Assembly (NCBI GenBank): GCA_947499735.1
Contig: CANMPP010000001.1
Span: forward strand, 62,001-126,000
DNA length: 64,000 nucleotides
Origin: an uncultured Pelagimonas sp.
Lineage (GTDB): Bacteria; Pseudomonadota; Alphaproteobacteria; Rhodobacterales; Rhodobacteraceae
Direction: 5' to 3'
A model generated the notes under the pieces. The model did not search any database and was not told where the DNA came from. It saw nothing but the letters and a program-made list of their open reading frames with translations. The translations under genes were made by a program, and so were the position numbers. Below are positions 1-8,441 of the stretch, one piece after another; within the stretch, counting starts at the first letter, position 1; each line of letters opens with the position of its first letter.

Positions 1-489
1 TTTTCTAAGTGAAGCGAATGGTTTGGCTTGCATTAAAACTGCTGAAGACTTGAACCGGTGAATAATGGAGCGAACTTCAACTTCGAGAACTCTTCCATCG
101 CAGATAACACCTGCGCAAAAGCCTAGAAACTCGTTTAGTTCGTCGGTTTCAGACGGAGATGATTGCATTCCTAGCTCGGCCCTTTTGTCGTCAATCAGTT
201 GTCTCAGTTGATCGATCAAGTCTTCTTCGGAAGAGAAACAATCTGCGAGTAGGTCTTCTACCAGATCTGAGGCATCTGGATCGTCGAAAAAATCAGAAAA
301 TCTCGAGGCTTCTGCGAGCAAAGCTTCTTCTTCACCGTCTTCAATGCGGTGTGATGATAGCGCTCCATCTAGAAATCCAATCCAATAAAACACGCGTTTC
401 CGAGTGTTTGTCGTCTTGTTAAATGCATTGTGCCGCTCTTCGAGCTCACGCTGATGAATGCTGAGCATTGCTGTTTCTGAAATTTTCAT
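1..489 (-). CDS. Acidic hypothetical protein, N-terminal part only (runs off the window)
   Basis: I do not recognise this gene firmly. A frame opens with ATG at complement 489 and stays open for 163 codons to base 1, so the C-terminus lies outside the window. The protein is very acidic between residues 50 and 105. Two similar segments appear: residues 35-62 (WIGFLDGAL followed by an acidic helix) and residues 120-146 (FLGFCAGVICDGRV followed by a helix). The second resembles the TerB-like helical segment found in front of some BRCT-domain proteins, so the missing part could be a BRCT domain; that is inference. Codons such as CTA, TCA and AGA are frequent and the stretch is AT-rich compared with genes from 1.5 kb on, which suggests acquisition. 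Confidence 0.55.
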   Translation of the reverse strand, partial: MKISETAMLSIHQRELEERHNAFNKTTNTRKRVFYWIGFLDGALSSHRIEDGEEEALLAEASRFSDFFDDPDASDLVEDLLADCFSSEEDLIDQLRQLIDDKRAELGMQSSPSETDELNEFLGFCAGVICDGRVLEVEVRSIIHRFKSSAVLMQAKPFASLRK

Positions 490-764
490 TTTGCACCAAT
501 TAATCTACGTAAGAATATAAGAGCAATTAATCGTAAAAAGTAAAGATATTTTGGGTATGGTTTTTTGCTTGATCGTGACGCTACCATCATTTTAGTTTGC
601 GTTTAATCTGGAGTAGATGATCCGCTCCGGCATAAGGAATTGTCGATGTTAGAGAATGTTGTGAACCACTAAGGCTCTGATTTCAGAGACTTATAGATCG
701 GCGTAAAGCGGGTAGCTTTGGCGCTGGTTGACCTATGGTTCCAACAACTAGGTTCTCTAAACCA
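490..764. other. AT-rich intergenic stretch
   Basis: I see no gene here. The sequence is AT-rich between about 490 and 600 and becomes more mixed towards 764. A short palindrome, CTCTGA-TT-TCAGAG, lies near 674-687. It should hold the promoter of the leftward gene that starts at 489 and that of the yjhX-like gene at 765, but I cannot assign clear boxes. Confidence 0.4.
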
Positions 765-1022
765 ATGAATATTTCGAAAGACGAACAACGTGTGTTGCAC
801 GCGTTGGCGCAGGGCGGTTTGATCCGCTTTGAACGCGCGGCCAATGGGCGCGTGACAGACGTTTTGTGTTTTACCCGAGACGGGCATGTCCTGACGCATT
901 GCACGCTGATGGTGTTTCAAAAACTTCGACGTAAGCGGCTGATTGAAAGCCACAATTCCAATCCTTACCGTATCTCGCAAAAAGGGCGTTTGTCCGTGCG
1001 GGCACAGGTTAATAATAGGTGA
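765..1022 (+). CDS. yjhX: YjhX family protein (TopAI-type toxin)
   Basis: The 85-residue product matches the short YjhX family along its whole length: the start MNISKDEQRVLHALAQGG, a central CFTRDGHVL block, LRRKRLI, and an end in VRAQVNNR. E. coli YjhX (TopAI) binds and inhibits topoisomerase I, and the neighbouring GNAT protein YjhQ counteracts it. I chose the ATG at 765 because the family begins at this methionine; an ATG at 735 would add ten unrelated residues. A GNAT gene follows after three bases, the same arrangement as yjhX-yjhQ. Toxicity here is inferred from the family only, and many alphaproteobacterial members are uncharacterised. Confidence 0.85.
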   Translation: MNISKDEQRVLHALAQGGLIRFERAANGRVTDVLCFTRDGHVLTHCTLMVFQKLRRKRLIESHNSNPYRISQKGRLSVRAQVNNR

Positions 1023-1025
1023 TAC

Positions 1026-1514
1026 ATGATCATACGTGACGAACATCCAAGTGAAATTGAACAGATCAGGTTGCTGACTGAAGCTGTCTTTATGCCCAAA
1101 GGGTTTAGCGACGGGACAGAGGGCATTCTGATTGGCAAATTGCGCGACACAGGATGCCTAACCTTGTCTCTTGTTGCTGAAGAACTGGGGGAAATACGCG
1201 GTCATGTCGCCTTTTCCCCTGTTACGATCACGGGGCAAACGGAACCATTTTACGGATTAGGTCCAATAGCCGTTGCGGGTGAACATCAGGGTAAAGGCAT
1301 CGGTGGCGCGTTGATCCACGAAGGCCTGTCGCGCATTAAATCGATGGGGGCATCTGGCGTCGTGTTGACAGGCGATCCGAAATATTATTCCAGATTTGGG
1401 TTTTCCAACAAAATGGGGCTGACACATGCCGGCACGCCAGACCATTGTGTGATGGGTTTTGGTTTTATGGGTGTGTTTGGCGGAGACATCACATTTCATC
1501 CCGCTTTTGGGTGA
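1026..1514 (+). CDS. GNAT family N-acetyltransferase (possible YjhQ-like partner)
   Basis: A 162-residue single-domain GNAT protein. The acetyl-CoA pyrophosphate loop is visible as QGKGIG at residues 88-93, preceded by the beta-strand FYGLGPIAV and followed by the helix ALIHEGL. The segment GDPKYYSRFGF is typical of the YhbS branch of predicted acetyltransferases. The start is three bases after the yjhX stop, so the two are very probably one transcript. In E. coli the antitoxin of YjhX is a GNAT protein, YjhQ, so this gene may play that role; sequence alone does not establish it. Its substrate is unknown. Confidence 0.85.
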   Translation: MIIRDEHPSEIEQIRLLTEAVFMPKGFSDGTEGILIGKLRDTGCLTLSLVAEELGEIRGHVAFSPVTITGQTEPFYGLGPIAVAGEHQGKGIGGALIHEGLSRIKSMGASGVVLTGDPKYYSRFGFSNKMGLTHAGTPDHCVMGFGFMGVFGGDITFHPAFG

Positions 1515-1519
1515 CATAG

Positions 1520-1549
1520 GGCAGGGCGGGCTTGAGCTAGCGCCCTGCC
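1520..1549 (+). terminator. Hairpin after the yjhX-GNAT pair
   Basis: A perfect 9-bp stem, GGCAGGGCG at 1520-1528 with CGCCCTGCC at 1541-1549, starts five bases after the GNAT stop. There is no clear T-run after it, so it is a stable 3' hairpin rather than a classic intrinsic terminator. Confidence 0.4.
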
Positions 1550-1566
1550 AGCACTAAGGTCGAGAT

Positions 1567-1872
1567 ATGGATCATCCTTTGCTCGACCTTATCAATGCCC
1601 GCTTTCGCAAAGCCGAAGCAGATGGGGCGTTTGACAATTTACCCGGCGCGGGCAAACCGCTGAACTGTGACGGTGATCCTGTTGATGCCATGACGGCGCG
1701 CGCTTTGAAAGAAAGCGGTGCAGTGCCAGAATTTGTGCGTGTGTCGCGGGAAATCGCAGACAAGCATCAGGCCTTGAAGCGGCTGACCGATCAGGATGAA
1801 CGTAAGGCGCTTATGAAGGAAATCGCGCTTTTAGAGATCAAGAAAGATTTGGCACGTAAAGCTGGGTGTTAA
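1567..1872 (+). CDS. DUF1992 domain protein (DnaJ homologue subfamily C member 28-like)
   Basis: The 101-residue protein is a bare DUF1992 domain. The hallmark block runs from about residue 12 (RKAEADGAFDNLPGAGKPL) through the central PEFVRVSREI, and the C-terminal half is a charged helix. Members occur across proteobacteria and as part of eukaryotic DNAJC28; no biochemical role is established. The gene stands alone, with 52 bases to the GNAT stop and 81 to the next gene. Confidence 0.85.
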   Translation: MDHPLLDLINARFRKAEADGAFDNLPGAGKPLNCDGDPVDAMTARALKESGAVPEFVRVSREIADKHQALKRLTDQDERKALMKEIALLEIKKDLARKAGC

Positions 1873-1953
1873 GCCAGACCTGCATTTGTCTTGAAAGCAG
1901 GCGGTAAAATGCGCCATTAACACCTGCAAGCAAATACGATTGAAGGCAGGTCT

Positions 1954-3147
1954 ATGGTCACCGTTTCCGAGCAATACGAAGCTTACCCTTATCCCGCGCG
2001 GGATCCTGAAGATGAAAAGAAACGGTTGATCACTGGATCACCTTCCTTTCCACCGGAAATCGATCATTTTATTTTTGGCGGACAACGCGACTGGTCGCAA
2101 CCTATCCGCATTCTGGTTGCCGGGGGTGGCACAGGGGATGCGTTGATCCAGATGGCGACCATTCTGCGCGATCAGGGAAAACCTGCTGACTTCACCTATC
2201 TGGATTTATCCACGGCCTCGCGCGAGATCGCGGAAGCCCGTGCGAAAATCCGCAACCTCGACAATATCACCTTTGTCTCCGGATCCTTGCTGGACGCGCC
2301 TGAACTGGGGTCGTTCGACTATATTGATTGCTGCGGTGTGTTGCATCATTTGCCTGATCCATCCGCTGGGTTTCGCGCGCTGCGCGCTGCTCTCGCACCG
2401 GGTGGGGGCATGGGCATGATGGTTTATGCGCCTTATGGGCGCTCAGGTGTCTATCCGCTGCAAGATGCCTTCGCCAAATTGTATGAAGGCCTGTCGCCGC
2501 AGGCGCGGTTGGCCAAAGCCAAGCCTTTGGTGAAAGCGCTGAGCAAAGGTCACCCTTTGGCAGCCAATGTCAATTTGAATGATCATGAGCAATCGGATGC
2601 AGGGTTTTATGATCTGTTGATGCATGGTCAGGACCGGCCATACACTGTGCGCGAATTGATCGACGAACTGGACGCTGCCGATTGGCAATTGATGTCTTTC
2701 ACACCGCCCGCGCAATACGATCTGTCGCATATCACGGATGTGCCCGAGGGGATGGATGCCGTCACGCAAATGGAGCTGGCTGAAAAACTGCACGGGTTTA
2801 TCAAAGTGCATGTGGCCTATGTTGTGCCAAAGGGGGATGAACGCCAGTTGCCCGACCCCAGCAACCTTGACCTTGTTCCGGTGTTACGAGGGATCGCGCC
2901 AGTCAAATTGGCGCAAGCCATTGCGAAAGGGCGCAAGATACCGATCTCGGCTGGTGCGGTGAAAAAAGAGCTGGAATTGCCAAAACAGGCCGCACCCGTG
3001 ATTGCGCAACTCAACGGCAAACGCACCCTACGCGAAGCGGCACAAGCCGCCAAAGTGGCCGAATTCAATTTGCTCGGGTTTTGGGGAAAGACCAGCCGGT
3101 CGCTTACGGATTGGGGCCTGTTGACCTATTCCAGCGTTCTGCGCTGA
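1954..3147 (+). CDS. Class I SAM-dependent methyltransferase
   Basis: A 397-residue protein with a Rossmann-fold methyltransferase domain in its first half. Motif I is AGGGTGD at residues 56-62, an acidic loop follows in YLDLSTASREIA, and the motif IV region reads FDYIDCCGVLHHLPDP. The first residues (EQYEAYPYPARDP) are typical of a Roseobacter-group family annotated only as methyltransferase. The last 150 residues form a separate uncharacterised region ending in a helical segment that resembles a small winged-helix or PqqD-like tail, which is a guess. The SRAP gene starts one base after its stop, so the two are probably co-transcribed. The substrate is unknown. Confidence 0.85.
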   Translation: MVTVSEQYEAYPYPARDPEDEKKRLITGSPSFPPEIDHFIFGGQRDWSQPIRILVAGGGTGDALIQMATILRDQGKPADFTYLDLSTASREIAEARAKIRNLDNITFVSGSLLDAPELGSFDYIDCCGVLHHLPDPSAGFRALRAALAPGGGMGMMVYAPYGRSGVYPLQDAFAKLYEGLSPQARLAKAKPLVKALSKGHPLAANVNLNDHEQSDAGFYDLLMHGQDRPYTVRELIDELDAADWQLMSFTPPAQYDLSHITDVPEGMDAVTQMELAEKLHGFIKVHVAYVVPKGDERQLPDPSNLDLVPVLRGIAPVKLAQAIAKGRKIPISAGAVKKELELPKQAAPVIAQLNGKRTLREAAQAAKVAEFNLLGFWGKTSRSLTDWGLLTYSSVLR

Positions 3148-3148
3148 T

Positions 3149-3808
3149 ATGTGTGGGCGCTACGCCGTGACATTGCCGAAGGAAGCCATGTCGCAATTGT
3201 TTGAAGCTGCTTTGGCAAACAACCTTCCCGGTGTGGACAATTATAACATTTGCCCAACGAACCAGATCCATGTGGTGCAAAGCGGCGAGGGCACACGGCA
3301 TATCGTATCAATGCGTTGGGGGTTTATCCCGCATTGGTACAGTGCACCAAATGATGGCCCGTTATTGATCAATGCGCGGGCAGAGACGTTGGCAGAAAAG
3401 CCAGCCTTCCGTCAGGCGTGCCGCACCCGGCGATGTTTGATCCCGGCCAGTGGCTTTTATGAATGGACCAAGGATGACGCGGGCAACCGTCTGCCTTGGT
3501 ATATCCAAAGAGCGTCGGGCGCGCCTTTGGTATTTGCGGGGATCTGGCAGGATTGGGGGGATGATGCGATCCGAACCTGCGCTATCGTGACCTGCACGGC
3601 AGAAGGACCCGTGACACAGATCCATCATCGCATGCCTGTGATTCTAGAGGAAAAAGATTGGCCGCTTTGGTTGGGTGAGGCAGGCCATGGGGCGGCTACA
3701 CTGATGAAGCCCGCTTCTGAGGATGCTCTAACCTTTCATCGCGTATCCCATAAAGTGAATTCAAATCGCGCCTCCGGGCCTGAGTTAATTGACCCATTTG
3801 ATATTTGA
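3149..3808 (+). CDS. SRAP/HMCES-type abasic site processing protein (YedK family)
   Basis: The 219-residue product is a complete SRAP domain. Catalytic Cys2 directly follows the initiator methionine (MCGRYAVTLP), and the other conserved active-site residues are present: Asn75 in NARAE, Glu105 in GFYEW and His160 in HHRMP. Proteins of this family trap abasic sites in single-stranded DNA by forming a thiazolidine crosslink through Cys2, so a start at this exact methionine is needed. The gene follows the methyltransferase with a one-base gap. I see no LexA box in front, so regulation is unclear. Confidence 0.95.
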   Translation: MCGRYAVTLPKEAMSQLFEAALANNLPGVDNYNICPTNQIHVVQSGEGTRHIVSMRWGFIPHWYSAPNDGPLLINARAETLAEKPAFRQACRTRRCLIPASGFYEWTKDDAGNRLPWYIQRASGAPLVFAGIWQDWGDDAIRTCAIVTCTAEGPVTQIHHRMPVILEEKDWPLWLGEAGHGAATLMKPASEDALTFHRVSHKVNSNRASGPELIDPFDI

Positions 3809-3903
3809 CCTTTGTTTCTCCAAAAAACTTCGAAGATAAATCACAATCTTATGACAGATCTGCTTGACGACACCGGCAGGCGATACTAAGTCTCACCTCC
3901 GAA

Positions 3904-3977
3904 GCGGGTATGGTGAAATGGTATCATAAGAGCCTTCCAAGCTTAAGGCGCGGGTTCGATTCCCGCTACCCGCTCCA
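3904..3977 (+). tRNA. tRNA-Gly (TCC anticodon)
   Basis: A complete cloverleaf can be drawn. The acceptor stem is GCGGGTA (3904-3910) with TACCCGC (3967-3973), the anticodon loop CTTCCAA (3934-3940) has TCC at 3936-3938, the T-arm contains GGTTCGATTCC, and the CCA end is encoded at 3975-3977. It lies between the SRAP and ABC transporter genes and is transcribed with them in direction. Confidence 0.97.
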
Positions 3978-4090
3978 AATCTTCCCACAATGGCACCATC
4001 GATATGCGACGATATCGCACAAAGGTGCTGCCAATGCTTGACCTTGCCTGCGCTCATAGCGCAAGAGCATGGCGAAGTGCGGAGATGAGA

Positions 4091-5878
4091 ATGGCCAGAA
4101 CCCCAAAGAATGACGATCGCGAAAAGTCCAAGCGTTTGGGATCTTTGCGCCGTTTGTGGCCATTCATGCGCCCCTATACAGGTTTGCTGAGTGCGGCCAT
4201 GGTCGCGCTGTGTCTAACGGCCGCTATATCGTTGATCCTACCGCTGGCTGTGCGACGCGTGATTGATAACTTTAACGCTGAAAGCGCGATCCTTGATCTG
4301 TATTTCGGTGCGGCCGTTGCGATTGCGGCAGCATTGGCGCTGGGCACGGCGCTGCGATACGCCCTCGTAACGCGCCTTGGAGAACGGATTGTCGCAGATA
4401 TCCGCAAAGCGGTGTTTTCCCGGGTGATCGGCTATAGTCCACGGTTTTTTGAAACGGTGATGACGGGCGAGGTGTTAAGCCGGATCACAACGGACACGAC
4501 ATTGATCCTGTCCGTTATTGGATCGTCTGTTTCAATCGCCCTGCGCAATGCGTTAATTTTCCTCGGTGGCATGATTTTAATGCTCCTGACCTCTGCAAAA
4601 CTGACCGGCTTGGTCCTGTTGATTGTGCCGTTGGTTCTGGTGCCGATTGTGACATTGGGGCGACGATTGCGCGGGCTAAGCCGTGAAAATCAGGACTGGA
4701 TCGCACAAAGTTCTGGCAAGGCGTCCGAGGCCCTTCAGGCCGTGCAGACGGTTCAGGCCTTTACCCATGAAGATCTGTCGCGTCGCGATTTTGATACGGT
4801 AACCGAACGCAGCTTTGACAGTGCGCGTCGCCGTATTTGGACGCGGGCACAGATGACCGCGATTGTCATCTTTCTTGTGTTTTCAGGCGTTGTTGGCGTT
4901 CTGTGGATCGGTGCGTCTGATGTCCGCGCGGGCCAGATGAGCCCGGGTGCACTGGTGCAATTCGTGATCTATGCCATCATGGTCGCAGGTGCTGTTGGTG
5001 CGTTGTCGGAAACCATGGCTGAACTACAGCGCGCGGCTGGCGCGACCGAGCGGCTGGTTGAATTGCTTGATATAGAAGATGCATTGCAGGATCCTGCCCA
5101 ACCAATTTCCCCAACTTCGCCGGTTCAAGGTGCGGTGTCTTTTGAAAATGTGACCTTTCACTATCCAACACGCCCTGATCAGGCGGCGCTGGATGCTGTG
5201 ACATTGGAAATCGCGGCTGGGGAAACCGTTGCTCTTGTCGGTCCCTCTGGATCTGGGAAAAGCACGATGATCCAGCTTATCCAGCGCTTTTATGATCCGG
5301 TTGCGGGTCAAGTGTGTCTAGATGGTGTGCCGCTTCAGGATATGGAGCGCGCGGTTTTTCGTCGCCACATGGCGGTCGTCCCACAGGATCCCGTTATCTT
5401 TGCAGTGTCTGCAAAAGACAATATTGCATTTGGATGCCCAGAGGCGCGTGATGCTGAGATCATAGCGGCAGCACAAGCTGCGGCTGCGCATGACTTTATC
5501 ACGGCCTTGCCTGATGGGTATGATAGCCAATTGGGTGAAAGAGGCGTGATGCTATCTGGTGGACAGAAGCAGCGGATCGCTTTGGCACGTGCCATTCTGC
5601 GTGATGCGCCGGTTTTGTTGTTGGATGAAGCAACCAGTGCGCTGGATGCCGAAAGTGAACGTGCTGTCCAACAAGCTGTCGAGGCGATTTCAGGCGAACG
5701 CACGACGATCATTGTGGCCCATAGATTGGCAACGATCAAAAAAGCTGACCGGATTATTGTTATGGATCAAGGCCAAATTGTCGCTATGGGCGGGCATGAT
5801 GACTTGATCCGCGAAGGTGGTCTATATGCACGCTTGGCTGAGCTGCAATTTAACTTGGACGGCAGCGCAGACCGGTGA
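4091..5878 (+). CDS. ABC exporter, fused membrane and ATPase domains (MsbA/LmrA type)
   Basis: A half-transporter of 595 residues: an N-terminal six-helix membrane domain (about residues 25-320) and a C-terminal ATPase domain. Walker A is GPSGSGKS at 384-391, the signature LSGGQKQ starts near 488, Walker B LLLDEATS near 510, and the H-loop is in IIVAHRL. Such proteins work as dimers in the inner membrane and export lipids, drugs or peptides; the substrate cannot be read from the sequence. I chose the ATG at 4091 because GGAG lies six bases upstream and the protein then begins in the usual charged way; an ATG at 4004 would add 29 unrelated residues. Confidence 0.9.
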   Translation: MARTPKNDDREKSKRLGSLRRLWPFMRPYTGLLSAAMVALCLTAAISLILPLAVRRVIDNFNAESAILDLYFGAAVAIAAALALGTALRYALVTRLGERIVADIRKAVFSRVIGYSPRFFETVMTGEVLSRITTDTTLILSVIGSSVSIALRNALIFLGGMILMLLTSAKLTGLVLLIVPLVLVPIVTLGRRLRGLSRENQDWIAQSSGKASEALQAVQTVQAFTHEDLSRRDFDTVTERSFDSARRRIWTRAQMTAIVIFLVFSGVVGVLWIGASDVRAGQMSPGALVQFVIYAIMVAGAVGALSETMAELQRAAGATERLVELLDIEDALQDPAQPISPTSPVQGAVSFENVTFHYPTRPDQAALDAVTLEIAAGETVALVGPSGSGKSTMIQLIQRFYDPVAGQVCLDGVPLQDMERAVFRRHMAVVPQDPVIFAVSAKDNIAFGCPEARDAEIIAAAQAAAAHDFITALPDGYDSQLGERGVMLSGGQKQRIALARAILRDAPVLLLDEATSALDAESERAVQQAVEAISGERTTIIVAHRLATIKKADRIIVMDQGQIVAMGGHDDLIREGGLYARLAELQFNLDGSADR

Positions 5879-5903
5879 TCCTGTCTGAACCTGCTCGTTT
5901 TTA

Positions 5904-5928
5904 GGGTAGATTTTACCGTAATCTCCCC
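5904..5928 (+). terminator. Probable terminator of the ABC exporter gene
   Basis: GGGTAGATT (5904-5912) pairs with AATCTCCCC (5920-5928) with one mismatch and a seven-base loop. The sequence after it is GTTTCTTC, a weak T-rich tail. It lies 26 bases past the exporter stop. Confidence 0.4.
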
Positions 5929-6137
5929 GTTTCTTCGATCCTCTAGGTTTGGGATAGTGGAGCGTCCGAATTACAACCTTCAGGAAGCTGGTGTTCCTTA
6001 ACAGCGTTGAAACGCTGCGTCAGAGCGTATAGGTTAGCACCTCTCCTGTTGAAACTGGGCGCAATCAGGAATTACGTTGGCATCAGGGAGGTTCAAACCT
6101 GTGAGGACGGGTTTGGAGAAATATGGAGGAGGCAGCA

Positions 6138-8024
6138 ATGTCTTACGCTGGATTGGCCGATCGCCACGCCATCACTGAAGAAATGCCGTTCGATCAGCGC
6201 GATGTGCCGCTGACGGTTTGGGCTAATTTGGATCGCATGGCGCAGAAATTCGGCAGCCGTCCAGCCATCAGTTTCCAATTGATGTCCGGGGCAAAAGACC
6301 CCGCACGCACGTTGACCTGGAAGGAGTTGCGCGATCAAACCGCACAGGCCGCGAACCTGTTTCGCAGTCTGGGTGTCGGCCCTACAGATGTCGTGGCATT
6401 TGTTTTGCCAAATTCGGTTGAAACTCTGGTGACTTTGTCAGGGGCAATGGTCGCGGGAATTGTGAACCCGATCAACCCTTTGTTGGAACCTGAACAGATC
6501 GGGGCGATCCTGCGCGAAACCAACGCAAAAGTGGTGGTCACGCTAAAATCTTTTCCCAAGGCCGATGTGGCGCAAAAGGTGGCTGAGGCCGTGCGCCATG
6601 CACCGAACGTGGCTTCGGTGCTGGAAATTGATCTGAATACCTATCTGACGCCGCCTAAATCATGGCTGGTGCCGCTTCTGCGTCCGAAAGTTGTCGGCGA
6701 AAGGCATGCCGATGTGCGCGACTTTAAAAAAGCGATTGCCGATCAACCGACCGAATTGACCTTTGACGACCCGCAAGAAGACCGGGTGGCGGCCTATTTC
6801 CATACTGGTGGAACAACCGGGATGCCCAAAGTCGCCCAGCATTTGTATTCCGGCATGTCATATAATGGCTATTTGGGCGCGTCTTTGCTGTTTGACGAAC
6901 ATGACAACATCATGTGTCCACTGCCCATGTTCCATGTCTTTGCGGTGCATGTGATTTACATGGCGGCTCTGCAATCTGGCAGCCATGTGGTGTTTCCAAC
7001 GCCACAAGGGTACCGCGGAGAAGGCGTGTTCGACAATTTCTGGAAACTTTGCGAGAGATGGAAGATTACCTTCCTGATCACTGTCCCCACGGCGGCGTCA
7101 GCTTTGATGCAGCGTCCTGTGGATGCGGATATATCTTCGATCAAAACAGCGTTCTCTGGATCGGCACCTATGCCATTAGAGCTGTTTAAGCGGTTCGAAG
7201 AGGCCTGCGGCGTGCGCATTTGCGAAGGATACGGCCTAACTGAAGCGACTTGCCTTGTGGCAATTAACCCACCTGACGGTGAGAAAAAGGTCGGGTCGGT
7301 CGGGATCCCATTCCCCTATGGTGACGTGAAAATCTTGCGGACCACAGAAAACGGGCCTGTCGAATGCGGTGTCGATGACATCGGTGAGATCTGCGTGGCC
7401 AATCCTGGTGTCTATGCGGGCAGCACCTATACAGAAACCGATAAGAACCACGACCTATTCCATTATGATACCTATTTGCGGACTGGCGATTTGGGTCGGA
7501 TTGATGCGGATGGCTATATTTGGATCACCGGGCGCGCCAAGGATTTGATCATTCGTGGTGGCCACAACATTGATCCAGCCGAAATTGAAGAAGCATTGCT
7601 ACAGCATCCAGCCGTTGCGTTTGCAGGAGCAATTGGCCAACCCGATGCGCATTCCGGCGAGTTGCCTTGCGCCTATGTCGAATTGGTGGATGGGGCATCG
7701 GTAACTGCGGATGAATTACTGTCGCATTGTCATGTGCATGTTCACGAGCGTGCAGCGCAGCCGAAATATGTCGAGGTGCTGGATGAATTGCCCAAAACGG
7801 CCGTTGGCAAAGTATTCAAACCCGCATTGCGCAAATCTGCGATCACCCGTGTTTTCAACGAAAAGCTGGAAGGCAATCAGCTAACGGCGCGTGTTGAAAC
7901 TGTGATTGACGACAAAAAACGTGGATTGGTCGCGCAAGTCAACATCGCTGATGGCGAAGTTGATGATGTCGCGGGTGTGTTGAATGGTTTCACGACCCGT
8001 TGGGAAAAAGCAGATCAGCCCTAA
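6138..8024 (+). CDS. Acyl-CoA synthetase (AMP-forming)
   Basis: A 628-residue member of the ANL superfamily that activates a carboxylic acid to its acyl-AMP and then to acyl-CoA. The AMP-binding P-loop HTGGTTGMPK is near residues 222-231, the A5 motif EGYGLTEAT follows, the A7 block reads YLRTGDLG, and the A8 hinge RAKDLIIRGGHNIDP is followed by the C-terminal lid ending in PKTAVGKVFKP, whose lysine is the usual catalytic one. The start at 6138 is preceded by GGAGGAGG; an ATG at 6123 lies upstream of it. The length and the N-terminal region fit the fatty-acyl-CoA synthetase branch common in roseobacters, but chain-length preference is not visible. Confidence 0.9.
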   Translation: MSYAGLADRHAITEEMPFDQRDVPLTVWANLDRMAQKFGSRPAISFQLMSGAKDPARTLTWKELRDQTAQAANLFRSLGVGPTDVVAFVLPNSVETLVTLSGAMVAGIVNPINPLLEPEQIGAILRETNAKVVVTLKSFPKADVAQKVAEAVRHAPNVASVLEIDLNTYLTPPKSWLVPLLRPKVVGERHADVRDFKKAIADQPTELTFDDPQEDRVAAYFHTGGTTGMPKVAQHLYSGMSYNGYLGASLLFDEHDNIMCPLPMFHVFAVHVIYMAALQSGSHVVFPTPQGYRGEGVFDNFWKLCERWKITFLITVPTAASALMQRPVDADISSIKTAFSGSAPMPLELFKRFEEACGVRICEGYGLTEATCLVAINPPDGEKKVGSVGIPFPYGDVKILRTTENGPVECGVDDIGEICVANPGVYAGSTYTETDKNHDLFHYDTYLRTGDLGRIDADGYIWITGRAKDLIIRGGHNIDPAEIEEALLQHPAVAFAGAIGQPDAHSGELPCAYVELVDGASVTADELLSHCHVHVHERAAQPKYVEVLDELPKTAVGKVFKPALRKSAITRVFNEKLEGNQLTARVETVIDDKKRGLVAQVNIADGEVDDVAGVLNGFTTRWEKADQP

Positions 8025-8035
8025 ATTTCTGCACT

Positions 8036-8078
8036 AGGCACGGTTGGTCTTGCGCAATAGCTGCGACCAACTGTGCCT
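8036..8078. terminator. Long hairpin between convergent genes
   Basis: AGGCACGGTTGGTC (8036-8049) pairs with GACCAACTGTGCCT (8065-8078), 14 pairs with one G-T. It sits between the acyl-CoA synthetase stop and the stop of the leftward ArsR gene, where a shared transcription stop is expected. There is no T-run on either side. Confidence 0.45.
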
Positions 8079-8114
8079 GTAATCTGCTAGGATGAAGTAT
8101 CGCAGGTTGTGGAT

Positions 8115-8441
8115 TTAATTTGCGTGGGTACAGACCGATAAATCACCCAACAAGTCGATAACGCGTATCGTATCCGCATCGGTGAGTGAATAGAAGATCG
8201 TCTTGCCTTCGCGACGGGTTGTTACCAAACCCGCTTCTCGTAAACGTGCCAGCATCTGACTCACAGAGGCTTGGCGCATGTTTAGCAAGTCTTCCAATTG
8301 ACCAACGGATTTTTCTCCGGATCCAATATGGCACAATATTGTCAGGCGTCCTTCATGCGCCATCGTCTTGAGGAGTGACGCGGCCGGTCCAGCATTCGCT
8401 GCGAGTGCAATTGTATTCGTTTCTAAAGGTCTTAAGGACAC
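8115..8441 (-). CDS. ArsR/SmtB regulator, SqrR/BigR-like (possible sulfide or persulfide sensor)
   Basis: A 108-residue winged-helix repressor of the ArsR family. The recognition helix is in MRQASVSQMLARLREAGLV and the wing in TTRREGKTIFYSL. It lacks the usual metal-binding cysteine pair but has Cys37 in the segment ILCHIGSGEKSVGQL and Cys104 near the C-terminus. These two positions match the reactive cysteine pair of SqrR and BigR, which release DNA when persulfides link them, so a sulfur-sensing role is inferred. The start is GTG at 8441 with GAGGAA upstream. No sulfide oxidation gene is adjacent; its target may be elsewhere or in the AT-rich stretch upstream. Confidence 0.85.
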   Translation of the reverse strand: MSLRPLETNTIALAANAGPAASLLKTMAHEGRLTILCHIGSGEKSVGQLEDLLNMRQASVSQMLARLREAGLVTTRREGKTIFYSLTDADTIRVIDLLGDLSVCTHAN

